The notes beneath the pieces are model-generated. The model had not been told where the DNA came from and did no database searches. It worked only from the letters and a program-made list of their open reading frames with translations. 64,000 nucleotides of DNA from Acidobacteriota bacterium (lineage in GTDB: Bacteria > Acidobacteriota > Vicinamibacteria > Vicinamibacterales > SCN-69-37). Below, piece after piece: positions 7,915 to 17,242 of the stretch. The stretch spans positions 558,001-622,000 of the forward strand of contig JADJUS010000003.1 of NCBI GenBank assembly GCA_016716905.1, in the 5' to 3' direction. Position 1 is the first letter of the stretch; every line of letters starts with the position of its first letter. Both the position numbers and the translations under genes were made by a program.

Positions 7915-9735
7915 TCACGATCCGAACAAGTGGTCGTAGCGGCCGGTCGCGAGCGCGGCGTCGAAGCGTGCGGCGATGGTCGCGACCAGTTGTGAGTCTG
8001 TGCCGCGATCCATCCACACGCCCACGTGGCGCTCGCGCTCGGCGTAGCTGATGTGGACGGTGGCGCCCTTGATCAGCACCTCGTGTGAAAACGCGTCGGG
8101 TTCGGCGGGCACACGCTCGGCCTGAAACTCCGAAACAAGAAAGTCGATCAGGGCCGGTCGTAGCGCAGCGGTGGCGGGCGCCACGCGATACTCGCGATAT
8201 CCCGTGTAGTCGTCCGTCAGAGTGCCGCGCCAGGCGATGGGTGTGAACGTGGGGCGTTCCACGAGGCGGTCGCTGCCCGTGGATCCACGCTCCCACGCGA
8301 AGTGATGCAGCACCCACGCCGGGTCGATCTGATCGATCGTCGCGTAGCGCATGCGCGCTTTGTCGATGGGCAATCGATACCGATCCCCAGTGCCCAGCAT
8401 CGTCACGGCCAGCACATATTGCTCGTTCGAGTCCGCGGACTCGAGACGGATAAAGCTCGCCTCATCGGGTGAAATCCCCAGGGGCGGGATTCTCGCGATG
8501 AGGTTCGACTGGCCGTCGGTCGAAAACGTGCGCGAGGTGCGCGTGCCTGTATCAACGACCCGGCCGTCAAACAGGTACAGGCCGGGCGTGGCGAATGACA
8601 CCCGGTCGATGCGTCCGGCGGGCGCGTTCCGATCGCGAGCCCGCGTGAACGCCGAATGATCCGACGTCAGCGGTCGCGCCTGAAGGGAGCCTTCACACGT
8701 CCCGATCGGCGCCACCTGCACGGCGTCCTTGTTTATCGAGACGAAGTAACACGCACCAGGCGCGTCGTCTCCACTCGCCTGCACCAGCAGCGCGGGCGCC
8801 TCGCCGCCGAGTGAGGCCACCGCACTGAATTCAGTGTGCGATTCGACCGTGATCGCTTGACCGCGATGAGTGATCCGGAACGTCGCGTTGGCGGACCAGA
8901 CTTTTGCCGGCCCGCCCGACGTGATCTCGTTGAAGCCGGACGCCACGGTCGCAATCTCGAACGGGCCCACCGTCTCGGTACGCACGGGGGCGTTGCGTGG
9001 AACCACGCGGAAGCGATACCGGAATCCATCGGGAAGGGCTGGTTCACCGTCGCGTGCGTGGGGCAACCACTCGCTCCACTCGCGGAATTCGGCGCCCGGC
9101 CGTGCCGGGAGGGGGACGATGAAGCCGTTCGTGATGGTGTTGTCGGGAAGGACGTCGAGTATCCGCTCGCCGCGGCTGGTGAAGAGTTCCACCGCGCCCG
9201 GTACAACCCAGCGCCCGTCTTCGAGCCGCGCATCTTCCCGCCAGAGAGGCCCCGTCACGCTGGCGCGCATGGTGCGGCCCGACGAGGACCCCAGGCGCAG
9301 GGACCATTCATCCGGCTCGTTCAGGGCTGGTGGTGTCTGCCCCTCGGGCCAGCGGATTTCCGCCGCCAGCAGCAGTTCCTGGCCATCAAGCGTTGGCGGT
9401 ACGTCGGCCAGCTGGCGCGCGATCACGCCGATGATCGCGACTATCGTGAGCGAAGTGGCAAGGGCGACGCCCACGGCCTTGAGGGCCACTCGGCCAGTCC
9501 CGATTGCCTCAGTGGACCTTTTCTGTCGGGCGGCCACGATGCGACTTGCGACGGTGCCGATGACGAAACCGCCGAATAGCCCCATGGCGGCCATTGCGAT
9601 GACGAGATACCCCGAACCGCCTTCGAACGACGACACGTTGTGCCACCGCACAGCCATGTCGGCCGTGGCGAAGGCCGCCACCATCGTGATGAGTCCGGTG
9701 ATGACACCGATGAAAAGCGAGACAAGCCAGCCCAT
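7915..9735 (-). CDS. Membrane-anchored protein with large extracytoplasmic region, function unknown
   Basis: This 606-residue protein has three predicted helices near residues 4-28, 44-66 and 87-108, followed by about 490 residues that are mostly beta-rich. I recognise no domain. The start at 9735 gives a clean first helix (GWLVSLFIGVITGLITM). It is bracketed by a REP cluster at its 3' end and the long palindrome at its 5' end, so it is probably monocistronic. Confidence 0.6.
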   Translation of the reverse strand: MGWLVSLFIGVITGLITMVAAFATADMAVRWHNVSSFEGGSGYLVIAMAAMGLFGGFVIGTVASRIVAARQKRSTEAIGTGRVALKAVGVALATSLTIVAIIGVIARQLADVPPTLDGQELLLAAEIRWPEGQTPPALNEPDEWSLRLGSSSGRTMRASVTGPLWREDARLEDGRWVVPGAVELFTSRGERILDVLPDNTITNGFIVPLPARPGAEFREWSEWLPHARDGEPALPDGFRYRFRVVPRNAPVRTETVGPFEIATVASGFNEITSGGPAKVWSANATFRITHRGQAITVESHTEFSAVASLGGEAPALLVQASGDDAPGACYFVSINKDAVQVAPIGTCEGSLQARPLTSDHSAFTRARDRNAPAGRIDRVSFATPGLYLFDGRVVDTGTRTSRTFSTDGQSNLIARIPPLGISPDEASFIRLESADSNEQYVLAVTMLGTGDRYRLPIDKARMRYATIDQIDPAWVLHHFAWERGSTGSDRLVERPTFTPIAWRGTLTDDYTGYREYRVAPATAALRPALIDFLVSEFQAERVPAEPDAFSHEVLIKGATVHISYAERERHVGVWMDRGTDSQLVATIAARFDAALATGRYDHLFGS

Positions 9736-9765
9736 GGGGCTACAGCATAACGTCTCAATGCGTTT

Positions 9766-10005
9766 TCACCATGAAGCTCCATGAAGGTCCATGAAGGATT
9801 CACGGAAGGGTTCAAGGGCTGTCAGAAGCCGCGGGGTTGGGTGCCGCCTTCGGCGGCACGCGCGGACGAAGGGAAGTCAGGAACGAACGCACCCATGTAG
9901 ACGCAAGGTGTGTTCGTTCCTGACTTCCCTTCGTCCGTGCGGCCCGGGCAAAGCCCGGCTCCCAACCCCGCGCCCTTCATGGAGCCTCATGGATCTTCAT
10001 GGTGA
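9766..10005. repeat. Long palindromic element A (predicted four-way junction)
   Basis: The ends are inverted repeats beginning TCACCATGAAG, about 31 bases long with few mismatches and with a CCATGAAG motif repeated inside. Within are a second paired segment (GCGGGGTTGGG with CCCAACCCCGC) and three hairpins: GTGCCGCC/GGCGGCAC, a stem of about 33 bases around GGGAAGTCAGGAACGAAC, and CCGGGC/GCCCGG. No ORF is encoded. The right end supplies the TGA stop of the glycosyltransferase gene (9997-9999). Element B at 21974 has the same architecture. Confidence 0.85.
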
Positions 10006-10863
10006 GCCATCCGTCTTGGATCCCTTCCACTGCATCTCGAGATACTTGACGTCGATGAGCAGCGGGAACCACAGCGCCTGGAGGAAATGGAACGTGAACG
10101 CCGCGCGCCCGTCGAGGAAGCCGCCCTTGAGCACGTACCGGTACCCGAAATAGAAAAACGGCCGGATGAGCAAGGGCATCCGGCTCCACACGCGGTGCCG
10201 CAGCCAGCGTTTGCGCTGCGCCTGTGTGCCGAAGAAGCGCGCGTCGATCTCCCGATAGTCCGGCTCCACCGGCGCGTGAAACAGCGCCTGCGCCTCAAGC
10301 GTGGCGTACCGGTTGTGTTTCGTGATCCACTCGGTCACGCCCTTCCGGTCCTCATGCATGAAGTCCTGTGTGAGTTGGGCGGTCTCGCCTTCCACAATCA
10401 GGTGCTCGTTGACTTCCCGGTCCTCACACCGGCCTTTGCCTCGTCGAAAGAGGCGGAGGATGTGGGAAGGGTAGTAGCCGCGCCGGATCCAGCGGCCCAT
10501 CCAGAACAGGCGCCTGTTGAGCGTGAATCCGTTGGCGGTGGGCGCCGTGGCGAGGACGGCCGAAATTTCCTGCTTCAGTGGTTCGGGCAGCCACTCATCG
10601 GCATCGAGGAACAGCACCCACTCGCTTTGGATGGGCAAATGGTCGAGCGCGTGGTTGCGCTGTTTCGAGTAGTTCTCAAAGTGGTGCTGCTCGATCCGGC
10701 AACTGAACTGGCGCGCTATCTCGACGGTCCGGTCGGTGCTGAACGAGTCGAGGACGAAGGTCTCTTGCGCCCAGCCGGCCACCGACTTCAGGGCTTGCGC
10801 GATGTTGACCTCTTCGTTGTAGGTGAGCAGGATTACAGCCACGCCGCCCATTGGATGGGGCAT
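9997..10863 (-). CDS. Family 2 glycosyltransferase
   Basis: This 288-residue protein starts with the GT-A fold opening AVILLTYNEE. It has LFLDADEW (DXD-type nucleotide-sugar/metal site) and the HEDRKG region typical of the WaaE/KdtX-like branch that adds sugars to lipopolysaccharide core. The C-terminus is hydrophobic and could be membrane associated. The start may be the ATG at 10863 or one at 10851. It is six bases from the ftsB-like gene on the same strand, so the two are probably co-transcribed. Its last codons lie inside palindromic element A. Confidence 0.85.
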   Translation of the reverse strand: MPHPMGGVAVILLTYNEEVNIAQALKSVAGWAQETFVLDSFSTDRTVEIARQFSCRIEQHHFENYSKQRNHALDHLPIQSEWVLFLDADEWLPEPLKQEISAVLATAPTANGFTLNRRLFWMGRWIRRGYYPSHILRLFRRGKGRCEDREVNEHLIVEGETAQLTQDFMHEDRKGVTEWITKHNRYATLEAQALFHAPVEPDYREIDARFFGTQAQRKRWLRHRVWSRMPLLIRPFFYFGYRYVLKGGFLDGRAAFTFHFLQALWFPLLIDVKYLEMQWKGSKTDGSP

Positions 10864-10869
10864 GGCCGC

Positions 10870-11256
10870 TTAATTCCGGTCTGTGGGGCGGTCGCGAAGG
10901 ATGATCAGGGTCTCGTCAGGTTTGACGAGTCCCAATTTCTCGCGCGCGAAGTCTTCAAGCGCCTGGGGGTCCTGGCGCAGTCGCTTGATTTTGGCCTCAA
11001 GGGCGGCGTTCTCGGCTTCGATCTGCACCAGCGCGTTGCTGGCGGCCTTGAACTCGCGTTGGGCCTGCAGATTGGCCAGGTAGCCCTTTTCGCCAATCAG
11101 GGCGTTGACCATCAACACGGCCGACACGGTGAGCAGGCCATAGGTCCAGAATCTTGTGGCGATCCCGCACATTCGTGCTTTTCCGGACGCGCCGCCCATG
11201 CGCGCGACCGCGCCGCCTGCACCGATGGAGTTTCTTCGTATTACGCCCGAGTTCAT
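10870..11256 (-). CDS. FtsB/DivIC-type septum formation protein
   Basis: The protein is up to 128 residues; an internal ATG at 11172 would give 100 residues, closer to the family norm, and neither start has a clear ribosome site. It has one transmembrane helix (FWTYGLLTVSAVLMVNALI), then a coiled coil (ALVQIEAENAALEAKIKRLRQD), then the conserved segment ALEDFAREKLGLVKPDE that defines DivIC/FtsB proteins. It would act in the divisome as a bitopic membrane protein. Confidence 0.8.
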   Translation of the reverse strand: MNSGVIRRNSIGAGGAVARMGGASGKARMCGIATRFWTYGLLTVSAVLMVNALIGEKGYLANLQAQREFKAASNALVQIEAENAALEAKIKRLRQDPQALEDFAREKLGLVKPDETLIILRDRPTDRN

Positions 11257-11312
11257 ACGTCCGTTGGGTTTGTATCAGGTTTTCGTCCCCAGTACAAGCG
11301 CAAAATAGGACT

Positions 11313-11627
11313 ATGGACGAAATAGTGCTGATTTTGACCACGGTTCCCGAAGGGTTCGACGCCGAAGCGCTGGCCAGGGACCTGGTGGAGGCGGGGCTGG
11401 CGGCCTGCGTCAGCGTCCACGCCCCACAGGTGTCCACCTACCGCTGGCAGGGGGCCGTGGAGACGGCAAGGGAGCGCCAACTGGTGGTCAAGACCACGTC
11501 CGGCAGGGTGCCGGCCGTGCGCCAGGCGCTGGTGGGGAGGCATCCGTATGAGGTGCCCGAGTTTCTCGTCGTGCCTGTCGCCGCCGATGAGGCCTACGGT
11601 CGGTGGATTCGATCTGGCATTTCGTAG
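11313..11627 (+). CDS. cutA: Divalent-cation tolerance protein CutA
   Basis: This 104-residue protein matches the CutA1 family length. The start is the ATG at 11313, preceded by AGGA. It has the family's LTTVPEGFDAEALARDL opening, AACVSVHAPQVSTYRWQG with the conserved Tyr-Arg-Trp, and HPYEVPEFLVVPV near the end. CutA forms trimers in the cytoplasm; its role in metal tolerance is indirect. The stop TAG is part of a REP-like CGTAG foot. Confidence 0.93.
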   Translation: MDEIVLILTTVPEGFDAEALARDLVEAGLAACVSVHAPQVSTYRWQGAVETARERQLVVKTTSGRVPAVRQALVGRHPYEVPEFLVVPVAADEAYGRWIRSGIS

Positions 11628-11732
11628 CGCGGCGTGAACTTCAACGCCGCGGCACTTGGCGGCCTTGAGACCCAGGCCGCCCTACGAAGGCAACCCAGGC
11701 CGCCCTACGAAGACGACCCAGGCCGCGCTACG
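11623..11732. repeat. REP-like pair plus two truncated tandem tails
   Basis: The forward unit (CGTAG at 11623, stem GCGGCG/CGCCGC, loop TGAACTTCAA) is followed by a reverse unit ending CTACG at 11686. Two half-units (cccaggccgc then cctacg or gctacg) end at 11709 and 11732. The half-units lack one stem arm. Confidence 0.8.
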
Positions 11733-11736
11733 AAAT

Positions 11737-12895
11737 TCAACCGACGAGCGCCTGCGCGAGGTCGTCTTTGAGGTCGTCGATGTCTTCGATCCCGGCCGAG
11801 ATGCGGATGAGGCTGTCGCTGAGACCGATGGCGGCGCGGCGGTCGGGTGGCACCGAGGCGTGGGTCATGGACGCCGGGTGGCAGACGAGTGTTTCCACAC
11901 CGCCGAGGCTTTCGGCCAGCGCCATCAACTGAAAGCGGTTGAGCACCTGGCGCGCCTCTTCGAGCGATCCCATTTCAAACGACAACATGCCGCCGCAGCC
12001 GTGCGGCATCTGGCGCTGCGCCAGCGCGTACTGCGGGTGGCTCGGAAGCCCGGGGTAGATCACCTTTTTCACGCGCGGGTGTTCCGACAGGAACTCGGCC
12101 AGCGCCATGCCGTTGGCCGTGTGCTGCACCATGCGCAGCGCCAGCGTCTTGGTGCCGCGCAGCACGAGTGATGAATCCATCGGGCTCAGAATCGCGCCGG
12201 CTGAATTCTGGATGAACCGGAGCCATTCGATGTGTTCGTCCTTGACGGCAATCACCACGCCGCCAATGGAGTCGCTGTGGCCATTGAGATACTTGGTGGT
12301 GCTGTGCACCACAAGGTCGGCGCCCAGTTCGATGGGGCGCTGCAGGCACGGGCTCGCAAACGTGTTGTCCACCACCAGAAACGCACCGTGCCGATGGGCA
12401 ATGTCAGCCGAGGCCGCAATGTCGGTCAGCCGCCAGCACCGGGTTGGTTGGTGTCTCGATGAACACCATCTTCGTGGCCGGAGTCATCGCCGCCTGAATT
12501 TCCGCCGGGTCCGACGTGTCCACGAAACTGAACGTCAGTCCCAGCCGCGACATCACCTTGTCAAACAGACGGAACGTGCCGCCATAGGTGTTGTCGGTGA
12601 CGATCGTGTGGTCGCCGGCAGACAACTTGGTGACGATGGCGTGAATGGCGGACATGCCCGAGGCAAACGCAAACGCCGCCTTCCCGCCTTCGATGGCCGC
12701 CAGGTTCGCTTCGAGCGCAGACCGTGTCGGGTTCTGCGTGCGGGCGTACTCATAGCCCTTGTGCTGGCCCAAGGCCTCCTGCACGTAAGTAGATGTCTGG
12801 TAGATCGGGGTGATGATGGCGCCGGTCGTGGGGTCGGGCGTCTGGCCCGCGTGCAGACAGACCGTGGCGAATCGCGCGTGCTTGGGCAGCTTCAT
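11737..12895 (-). CDS. Cystathionine gamma-synthase/lyase family PLP enzyme, frameshifted
   Basis: Two frames together give a 385-residue trans-sulfuration enzyme. The upstream part has YEYARTQNPTRSALE and FASGMSAIHA; the downstream part has VVDNTFASP and HSTTKYLNGHSD with the PLP Lys. The frames join near 12431-12436 if one extra G in TGGCGG is removed, restoring NPVLRLTDIAASADIAHRHG. The span is one base over a multiple of three. A sequencing error is the simplest reading, but a true pseudogene is not excluded. The family includes gamma-synthase, gamma-lyase and methionine gamma-lyase, and these cannot be separated here. Confidence 0.85.
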
Positions 12896-12939
12896 GACCC
12901 CTCACGATAGTCTGTTATCATCCAAGATTCAATTTCTGG

Positions 12940-15027
12940 ATGGCTTCAGACGCTGCTCCGCGAGTGATGCCGGCACCACCTCCGGCGCCGTTTCATCCGT
13001 TCCGCATCCTCCCCGGACGCCTTCTCATCTTGTCGGGCGTGTCAGTGGTGCTGGTATGGCTGCTGGGGCAGGTCACCACCGTCCCGCCGCTCGTCGAGGC
13101 GTTCCGCAAAGTGGCCTCGCTGGCCCTGCGTGTGTCCGTCGTCTGGCTGGCTGTCGTGGTACTCGTGCGGTTCCGACGCCAGTTCCTGTGGCGCGTGCGC
13201 CGCAAGCTGATCCTGTCGTATGTCTTTCTCGGCCTCGTCCCCGTCGCGCTCGTGATCGTGTTTGCGTCGGTGGCGGCTGTCATTGTGCACGGGAACACAG
13301 CGTCGCATCTGTTTAGCGACGGCCTTCAGGACATCACGCAGGAAGCGCTTCAGATGGCGACCACGGCCGCCACCGACATTGGCGCCGACCTCGTGAAGTC
13401 GCAGGTGGTGATCCTCGGTCAATACAAGAGCCATCTGGAAACCGACTCGCTGCTGCGGGCTTTGTCGCTGGCGGTGGTTCCCGTTGCCGGCGGCACGGGC
13501 CCGATTGCCACAGCCGGCGATTGGGCACATCTGGCGGCGCCGCCTTCCGGCGTGCCGGTATGGGCGCGAGAGAAGGCGTCAGTCAAGCTGCTGGCCATGG
13601 TGTCCAACGGGACGGGTGCCTCTCAAGATCGCCTGCTGCTGGTGCGCGCGACGGCGCCACTCCCAGGGGGACGGCATGTGGTGGTCGTGGACCTGCCACT
13701 CGATAGTGACGCCGCCGCCCGGGTGGATGAAATCACCGGCGTCCGCCTGCGAGGGATCGAGATTAACGAACAAGCCACCGGCCAGGAAGTGACGGCCCAG
13801 CCGCTCATCGGCATGGCGCGGGCCATGACTGATGATGACGATGATGGCGTGGGGGAGACGGGATTCACCATGCTCCGGCGCACCGTGATGTTCACGGATT
13901 TCACGGATTGGAATTCCGGCCTCAACGGCCGTGTGTCGCTGAGCCTGGACGCGCCAATTGGACGCCTGATGAAGCGGCTGTCGGAAGCCCAGGGGATGCA
14001 GCTTCAGGGACAACTGTTGTTCCTGGTGCTGGTCGCGCTTGGTGTGTTGCTGCTCATCGTGCAGGGCGTGGCGCTGTTCTTCGGCGCGGGCCTGGGACGG
14101 CAGATCACGTCGGCCGTGCACGAGCTCTTCGTGGGCACCGAGCGCGTCCGGCAGGGCGACTTCGCGCATCGCATCCGCATCGAATCCAAGGATCAGTTGG
14201 GTGATCTGGGCGAGTCGTTCAATCTGATGAGCGGCAGCATGGAGCACCTGTTGCACGTGCAGCGCGAGAAGCAGCGGCTGGACGATGAACTCCGGATTGC
14301 ACGCGACATCCAGCAGTCGCTGCTGCCCGAAACGCCTCCGCCGTTCCGCGGTCTTTCGATCGCCGACTTGTGTGTCCCGGCGCGCGAAGTCGGCGGCGAC
14401 TATTACGACTTCTTCGAACTCGGGCCGCGACAACTGGGTGTGCTCGTGGCTGACGTCTCGGGTAAGGGCACCTCGGCCGCGCTCTACATGGCCGAGCTCA
14501 AGGGCCTGATGCTCGCGCTCAGCCACCTGGAACGTTCGCCCAAAGCGCTGCTGACCCGCGTGAACCGCCTCCTCGCGGATCACCTGGACAACCGCAGCTT
14601 CATCACGATGACGTATGCCGTGATCGATCTCGAGGCGCGCACCCTCACGCACGCGCGCGCCGGTCACACCCCGCTCATCGTCGCCTCACAAGAGGGCGTG
14701 GATGTGATCGTCCCGGACGGCATGGTGCTGGGATTGCGGTTGCCGGGCGCGGCCGATCGCTTCGAGTCCATCCTGGAAGAGCACACGCGACCGCTCAATG
14801 CCGGTGACGTGATCGTGCTCTACACCGACGGCATCACCGAGGCCATGGATGTGACCGGCGAATTATTCACGGACGCGGCCCTGAGCCGCGTGGTCAGCAC
14901 GCACCACGCGCTCGACGCCGGCGGCATTCGCGAACGGGTGCTGCGCGAAGTGACCGCGTTTGTCGGCGACGCCGAACCGCACGATGATATGACCATGGTG
15001 GTGGTGAAAGTTGAAGGGTTCGAGTGA
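12940..15027 (+). CDS. Membrane-bound SpoIIE/RsbU-type PP2C phosphatase with HAMP domain
   Basis: This 695-residue protein has hydrophobic helices near residues 25-45, 55-75 and 90-120, then an extracytoplasmic sensor region and a further helix near 350-375. A HAMP domain follows at about 376-430, with a linker helix to a PP2C domain. EVGGDYYDFF, DVSGKGTSAALYM, YTDGITEA and HDDMTMVVVKV are the metal-binding and catalytic motifs. It would dephosphorylate an anti-sigma-factor antagonist in a partner-switching pathway, but no antagonist or kinase gene is in the window. The rnc GTG overlaps its stop (GTGA). Confidence 0.92.
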   Translation: MASDAAPRVMPAPPPAPFHPFRILPGRLLILSGVSVVLVWLLGQVTTVPPLVEAFRKVASLALRVSVVWLAVVVLVRFRRQFLWRVRRKLILSYVFLGLVPVALVIVFASVAAVIVHGNTASHLFSDGLQDITQEALQMATTAATDIGADLVKSQVVILGQYKSHLETDSLLRALSLAVVPVAGGTGPIATAGDWAHLAAPPSGVPVWAREKASVKLLAMVSNGTGASQDRLLLVRATAPLPGGRHVVVVDLPLDSDAAARVDEITGVRLRGIEINEQATGQEVTAQPLIGMARAMTDDDDDGVGETGFTMLRRTVMFTDFTDWNSGLNGRVSLSLDAPIGRLMKRLSEAQGMQLQGQLLFLVLVALGVLLLIVQGVALFFGAGLGRQITSAVHELFVGTERVRQGDFAHRIRIESKDQLGDLGESFNLMSGSMEHLLHVQREKQRLDDELRIARDIQQSLLPETPPPFRGLSIADLCVPAREVGGDYYDFFELGPRQLGVLVADVSGKGTSAALYMAELKGLMLALSHLERSPKALLTRVNRLLADHLDNRSFITMTYAVIDLEARTLTHARAGHTPLIVASQEGVDVIVPDGMVLGLRLPGAADRFESILEEHTRPLNAGDVIVLYTDGITEAMDVTGELFTDAALSRVVSTHHALDAGGIRERVLREVTAFVGDAEPHDDMTMVVVKVEGFE

Positions 15028-15998
15028 GCGTCGAAGTCTTCCGGAGTCATCTGTCGATTGAGGCCGAGATCGTGCGCGCCTTGTTTGAGGCGCACGGGCT
15101 GGATGCCATTGTGTCGTCACGGCTGGCGCCCGGATTGTTTCCTCTGCGGTTTGGCGGGCAGGCGGCGTTTGGCGTGAGCGTGCGTGAAGAGCACGCCGCA
15201 CGCGCGGAAGCGTTGATTGCGGGCCACCTCGATGAAGCCGCCGCAGCTGAAGTGCGGCGGCTGAGCGAAAACGTGGGGCCGCTCGAAGAGCGTATCGGGT
15301 ATCACTTCAGGGACCTTGGATTGCTCGAGCATGCCCTGACGCATCGGTCTCGCGCCCACGAGGACGCGTCTGGCGGCGTCGTCGACAACGAGTCGCTCGA
15401 GTTTCTGGGCGATGCGGTGCTCGGGTTTGTCATCGCGGACATGTTGTTCCAGCGATTTCCCACGCACACCGAAGGTTACAAGTCGAAGATCAAGGCGTCC
15501 ATCGTGTCCACCGTGTCCCTGGCGAAACTTGCGGCCAACATCGACCTCGGTCGCTACGTGTTGCTCGGCCGGGGTGAGGAGAAGACCGGCGGTCGTGGCA
15601 AGAACGCGATCCTCGCCGACAGTTTCGAGGCACTCCTGGCAGCGATCTACCTCGACGGTGGTGTGGATGCCGCGCGCGCGTTCATCATGTCGTGTTTTGG
15701 TCCGCTCATTGATTCAGGCGGCGACAAGGTCGCCGAAGCGTCGTTTACCGACGACTGGAAGTCGGAGCTGCAGGAGTGGCTGCAGGCGGCCGGTCGCGGA
15801 CTGCCGGAGTATCAACTCACGGCCACCGAAGGCCCCGACCATCGACGCCGCTTCAACGTGGACGTGATGGTGGGCGGCGTCTCGGCTGGCAACGCGCAAG
15901 GACGATCGAAGAAAGAAGCCGAGCAGCAGGCCGCGAAAGCCGCCCTCACGAAATTCCGCGCGCCAGTTGATCCACACGAGGCCCGTCCGAAAACGTAG
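15024..15998 (+). CDS. rnc: Ribonuclease III with an N-terminal DUF2007-like extension
   Basis: This 324-residue protein is about 90 residues longer than most bacterial RNase III. Residues 1-75 (VEVFRSHLSIEAEIVRALFEAHG ... FGVSVREEHAARAEALIAG) resemble the DUF2007 putative signal-transducing domain. The RNase III domain follows with NESLEFLGDAVL, then a dsRNA-binding domain with DWKSELQEWLQ and GRSKKEAEQQAAKAAL. It would process rRNA and structured transcripts. It is coupled to the phosphatase upstream. The stop TAG is the TAG of a REP-like foot (ACGTAGGGCGG), so the last few residues come from the repeat. Confidence 0.9.
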   Translation: MSVEVFRSHLSIEAEIVRALFEAHGLDAIVSSRLAPGLFPLRFGGQAAFGVSVREEHAARAEALIAGHLDEAAAAEVRRLSENVGPLEERIGYHFRDLGLLEHALTHRSRAHEDASGGVVDNESLEFLGDAVLGFVIADMLFQRFPTHTEGYKSKIKASIVSTVSLAKLAANIDLGRYVLLGRGEEKTGGRGKNAILADSFEALLAAIYLDGGVDAARAFIMSCFGPLIDSGGDKVAEASFTDDWKSELQEWLQAAGRGLPEYQLTATEGPDHRRRFNVDVMVGGVSAGNAQGRSKKEAEQQAAKAALTKFRAPVDPHEARPKT

Positions 15999-16080
15999 GG
16001 CGGCCCGTCCGAAAACGTAGGGCGGCCTGAACCTCAAGGCCGCCAATCGTCGGCGCGCTTGAGACCCAGCGCGCCCTACG
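15994..16080. repeat. REP-like pair with a duplicated foot
   Basis: CGTAGGGCGGCC occurs twice (15994 and 16016), preceded both times by GTCCGAAAA. The second copy continues as stem GGCGGCC/GGCCGCC with loop TGAACCTCAA. A reverse unit with loop TTGAGACCCA ends CTACG at 16080. Confidence 0.8.
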
Positions 16081-16100
16081 AAATGCGCGTCCGGATGGAG

Positions 16101-16123
16101 GCCGGGTCTTTAGACCCGGCTAC
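16101..16123 (-). repeat. REP-like hairpin, CCGGGTC subtype
   Basis: Read on the minus strand it begins GTAG and folds as GCCGGGTC-TAAA-GACCCGGC. It has the same GTAG-plus-hairpin layout as the main repeats but a different stem and a four-base loop. A similar hairpin is at 37961. Confidence 0.65.
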
Positions 16124-16127
16124 ACGA

Positions 16128-17242
16128 TCAGTCGATCTCGATAATGCCCGACTGTTCGGACTGCGATCCTGCAAGCACGGGCTCGGGTGCGGGCACGTCC
16201 TTCGGGATGCAGCGGTCCGCCCAGGCGGCGGCTTCTGCGGCGATTTGCGCAGGCGTGGGTGGCGTGACTCCGCCGTAGAGGCGGATGTGCAGCCGCAGGA
16301 GTGGGTCGTCGAAGACGTAACGCTTGCGCTGCATCGTGACCAGGTCCACATCCTCGAGCCACGAGAGATAGTCCTTGGTGGAACCCGGCGTGCGGTGCAA
16401 CCGCTGGGCGATCTCGGTCAGCGTGATGGCTTCCTGTTCGGCCAGCACACCGAGGATGGCTTTGAGCGCACCGTACCCGCGTGCGCGATGCAGGCGGAAC
16501 TCGTAACTCTCACGGCAGCGTGACGAGAGCGGTCCGCCCGGACTCATCGCTGATGCCAGCGCATCGATCGGACGCCGGCGCGCGGCCGGCTGCGCGAGCA
16601 GGGCAGCAAGAAGAATGTCGGCGGGCGCCGCACGGTTGCCGCTGAGCGCAGCCACGGCGGTCGCCTGCGCCGCCGTAATCGCGTCTGACGCCTGCCGCTG
16701 CCGCGCCAGCCCGCGCACATCGTCGCCCACGAATTCCGGGATGTGGATAACTTCAAAGCGCGCATCGGCGTCGCGCAGCAATCGGTGCGCGCGCGGTGAA
16801 ACGTGACGCGAGCACGAAGCCGTTTGGACTGGTCGCAAGGCGGTCGATCAGTTCGCGCTGGACGTGGCGCAACCCGGGGAAACTTTCGAACGTGCGGATG
16901 TCGAGAATTTCATCGAAGAGAAACGTGACGGGGCCATTGCCTGGCGCGCTCGCGGTGTCGAGATAGCTGAGCAACGCATCGAACGCCGCCCGCGCGTGTG
17001 CGGGTATCGGTGGCGGCGGGCCTTCCGTCGATGACGCGGCCAGCACCGAGTGCAGGCAACGCTCGGGCGTGGTGGCCGCAGCGGCGAAGTCGATGCTGCG
17101 CGCGCCCCGCGCCAATCAACGACGCGAGCCGCAGCAGTGCCGATGAGCGGCCCGTGCCACATCCGCCGAGCAGCACAGGAATGCGCCCGGCGTCGAGCGC
17201 CTGAAGCACGCGTTGTTCAAGCGCGGGCCGCTCAACGATCAT
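16128..17242 (-). CDS. AAA-type ATPase with winged-helix C-terminus, two frameshifts
   Basis: Three frames join into about 370 residues. Frame one holds LLGGCGTGRSSALL (Walker A). Frame two holds VTFLFDEILDIRTF (Walker B). Frame three holds a lid/helical part and a winged-helix-like segment (ITLTEIAQRLHRTPGSTKDYLSWLEDVDLV). Removing one base near 17103-17106 (CCCC run) and one near 16786-16797 (GC repeat) restores a single frame, and the span is two bases over a multiple of three. It resembles the ATP-binding proteins with a C-terminal wHTH often grouped as archaeal-type ATPases. Its ATG overlaps the hutU stop by four bases. Target unknown. Confidence 0.7.

Noticed and set aside
11690..11732. 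Short tandem repeats that might be a CRISPR remnant
   Set aside because: The units are truncated REP tails with no uniform repeat-spacer pattern and no cas genes.
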